A stretch of DNA of 64,000 nucleotides. It comes from a virus. The notes beneath the pieces were generated by a model. That model had not been told where the DNA came from, ran no database searches, and saw only the letters and a list, made by a program, of their open reading frames with translations. The DNA lies in IMG/VR virus record IMGVR_UViG_3300023184_000029, positions 122,543 to 186,542 of that record; one strand, written 5' to 3'. Both the position numbers and the translations under genes were made by a program. This document shows, piece after piece, positions 62,427 through 64,000 of this stretch; position 1 is the first letter of the stretch; every line of letters starts with the position of its first letter.

Positions 62427-62898
62427 GTTTCACCTTTGTTTTCTGAATAGATAACATAATATCCGATAAATGTTTTATACTATTAGCCAAATATTGAAGT
62501 CTATCGCTTCTTTGTTTAGCATATTTTTTAATTTTATTTAATGCTGTGGCTTTTTCATTATTTTTTATAGCTTGTAAAGATTTTTCAATATAACCATATC
62601 CTTTATAGTTATTAATTTCTTCGGCAATAGTTTCTTTGATCGTTTCCTCTGCCCAATTAACTCTTGATAGCTCTCTATTAAGAGATCTTTGCATATGAAA
62701 AGCAAACTGACCCAATCTATAAGCTATTTCTCCACATACTTCTGGTGTTGTTTTCTCTAGTTCATCTCGACTCATTTGAAAATACCCATTTAATTCTGTT
62801 TCAGAGAAAATATCGGATTTGTATGCTCCCAATCCGAGTCCTTGTTCGTACTCATCAAGAACACGATCCCACTCATTTACTTGTTCTTTAGTGTTCAT
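62413..62898 (-). CDS. helical protein, candidate UvsY-like recombination mediator
   Basis: 161 residues, almost entirely helical, with charged heptad-like stretches; CGEIAYRLGQFAFHMQR and RLQYLANSIKHLSDIMLS are the most distinctive parts. T4 UvsY is a similarly sized helical protein whose C-terminus has a comparable AIKHIQDM segment, and this gene lies two genes from the RecA-like recombinase. That is weak similarity plus context, so the name is a hypothesis only. It overlaps the neighbouring nuclease gene by 11 nt. Confidence 0.4.
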   Translation of the reverse strand: MNTKEQVNEWDRVLDEYEQGLGLGAYKSDIFSETELNGYFQMSRDELEKTTPEVCGEIAYRLGQFAFHMQRSLNRELSRVNWAEETIKETIAEEINNYKGYGYIEKSLQAIKNNEKATALNKIKKYAKQRSDRLQYLANSIKHLSDIMLSIQKTKVKHGSQ

Positions 62899-63295
62899 TT
62901 TTAATACTTATTTCCCATTGGCTTAATTTATCAAAGGGTAATTCTATATACTCGATACCATTTATTTCGCACCATTCTTTTTTTTCTTGATCTCTTTTTT
63001 TGTGTTTTATAAAACCGAGTGGAGTATTATGAAAAAATCTACTGAATTTATAATGTTGCTCCCCATGAACCTCTATGCATTTTTTAATAAGCGGTAAATA
63101 AAAGTCTAAATAAAGAGTTTCTGATCTTCTTATATTGACGGGAACTTCTTCCAATACTTGTAATGTAGGAAAACAAACATGGATTAAATCTCTGGCCTGT
63201 AAATGTAAGCTAGATTTATTTTGAATAGACCCATGTGATATATTACCAATTAATTGCCAATTATAAGAATTACCATCCAGATCTTTTACTTGCAT
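62888..63295 (-). CDS. small Vsr/PD-(D/E)XK-like nuclease
   Basis: 135 residues. LYLDFYLPLIKKCIEVHGEQHYKF contains the D ... E-x-H-G-E-x-H core of Vsr-like and related restriction-fold nucleases, followed by KHKKRDQEKKEWCEINGIEYIELPF, where such enzymes end the fold. There is no DNA-binding extension. It lies between the RecA-like recombinase (10-nt overlap) and the helical gene, so a DNA repair or recombination role is more likely than a selfish element. Confidence 0.6.
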   Translation of the reverse strand: MQVKDLDGNSYNWQLIGNISHGSIQNKSSLHLQARDLIHVCFPTLQVLEEVPVNIRRSETLYLDFYLPLIKKCIEVHGEQHYKFSRFFHNTPLGFIKHKKRDQEKKEWCEINGIEYIELPFDKLSQWEISIKNEH

Positions 63296-64000
63296 TTGAT
63301 ACCCATAATATCCTTAACTTTTGTCCATAAATCGTCATAAACTTCTGGATGATCAACTAAATACTGTCTTGTTTTCTCAAGACCCTGGAATTTTGGCTTG
63401 TCCTCCACAGATGACATAGTATACCATGCACCCCCCTTAGATACAAGACCCAAATCTACAGCCAGTGTCAATAGTTCCATCTGTTTATCAATACCTTGTC
63501 CATATCTAATATAGCTTGTAATTTTACCACCAGGAGCACCTAGAGCAGAACACATTACTTGCCAGTGTACTTCTTGTCCAATCTGTGGACTGTCTGTACT
63601 TAAATTCCAAGGACTAAAATAGTTAGCTTTGATTTTAATATCTGTTTGATAAGCAATAGCCTGACCACTCTTTTCTTTCCACTCACTATGGCCCATTCCT
63701 GGATTACCCATTTGATGAGTAATACCTATAACCACATTCCTATTAACAGGAATAACGTTAGACACTTTTCTGCAAAACTTAGCCAATAGCTTGGCTCCGT
63801 CTGCTCTTTGCATCTTATCCATATCGCTAGTAATTTCAGCTTCTGTGCATAGGGCAGAGTAGGAGTCGATAATGACTACTGATCCTGGGATTTCATTAAT
63901 AATCCTTTCACCAATTTGTAAATACTCTTCTGCGTGTAAAATTTTACCTTCTTGAGATCCAATAATATTGAATTTTTCACGCAGAAGAGTATTTACAAAT
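63286..64000 (-). CDS. recA: RecA-like recombinase, 5' end outside the window
   Basis: The last 237 residues are visible; the frame stays open to 63999 and continues beyond, so the Walker A part is missing. Present are Walker B GSVVIIDSYSAL, then KMQRADGAKLLAKFCRK, VVIGITHQMGNPG, the loop-2-like KSGQAIAYQTDIKIKA, and the C-terminal ITSYIRYGQGID ... GLVSKGGAWY ... KFQG typical of RecA. An internal ATG at 63822 is not the start because the conserved Walker B lies upstream. Catalyses strand exchange in phage recombination-dependent replication and repair. Confidence 0.88.
   Translation of the reverse strand, partial: FVNTLLREKFNIIGSQEGKILHAEEYLQIGERIINEIPGSVVIIDSYSALCTEAEITSDMDKMQRADGAKLLAKFCRKVSNVIPVNRNVVIGITHQMGNPGMGHSEWKEKSGQAIAYQTDIKIKANYFSPWNLSTDSPQIGQEVHWQVMCSALGAPGGKITSYIRYGQGIDKQMELLTLAVDLGLVSKGGAWYTMSSVEDKPKFQGLEKTRQYLVDHPEVYDDLWTKVKDIMGIKCK
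63914..64000. repeat. perfect 23-bp inverted repeat with 41-nt loop
   Basis: The arm 63914-63936 (begins ATTTGTAAATACTCTTC) is the exact reverse complement of 63978-64000. No further pairing inward. The outer side of the right arm is cut by the window, so the repeat may be longer. It lies within the recA-like coding sequence. Confidence 0.9.

Noticed and set aside
1-64000. Stop-codon reassignment, seen in some large phages
   Set aside because: TAA, TGA and TAG all occur as ends of well supported genes at expected positions, and long conserved proteins are not interrupted by any of them.

Overview
The window is part of a large, AT-rich genome of a tailed double-stranded DNA phage (Caudoviricetes). 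It is densely packed: genes overlap or abut, no gap exceeds about 110 bases, and no tRNA, integrase, CRISPR array or bacterial housekeeping locus is visible. The evidence is one giant tape measure gene, a series of very large tail/baseplate/fibre genes, and a complete phage-type replication block. The host is unknown. Two tail proteins carry formylglycine-generating-enzyme-like (SUMF1/C-type-lectin fold) domains of a subtype I associate with planctomycete-like aquatic bacteria and cyanobacteria; that is only a weak hint at the host or habitat. The standard code is used (TAA, TGA and TAG all act as stops).

Left arm, 1-44402, plus strand: virion morphogenesis. Three small genes (tail-assembly chaperone position) are followed by a Rho-independent terminator. 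Next comes a 4369-residue tape measure protein, then a run of fibre/adhesin proteins (14927-29001) built from FN3, BspA-type leucine-rich repeat, Asp-box propeller, Pro-Thr linker and permuted SUMF1-like modules. Three large proteins of probable baseplate/tail-tip type follow (29028-44056), then a small zinc-ribbon protein.

Right arm, 44403-64000, minus strand, convergent with the left arm (the two stop codons abut at 44402/44403). In transcription order from the right edge: RecA-like recombinase (cut by the window), a Vsr-like nuclease, a possible UvsY-like mediator, a zinc-ribbon protein, DnaB-type helicase, DnaG-type primase, deoxynucleotide kinase, RecB/Cas4-type nuclease, a DNA polymerase III alpha subunit split into two genes with a tiny gene and a DnaQ-type exonuclease between them, and SSB with its own sigma70-like promoter. 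After a GNRA-loop terminator come seven translationally coupled sugar/glycosyltransferase-type genes, then a NUMOD/Vsr-like endonuclease, a candidate single-strand annealing protein and a zinc-ribbon protein.

Most notable: the tape measure looks like a cassette carrier. Its N-terminal half holds blocks separated by recurring GGxVQKF-type motifs. One block has both signature motifs of an HxGH nucleotidyltransferase, preceded by a Walker-A-like motif, and two others are diverged copies of a domain with a possible PD-(D/E)XK core. Other points worth attention are the circular order of the SUMF1 subdomains in two tail proteins, the polymerase split exactly at the palm/fingers junction without intein sequence, and a perfect 23-bp inverted repeat at the window edge inside the recA-like gene.
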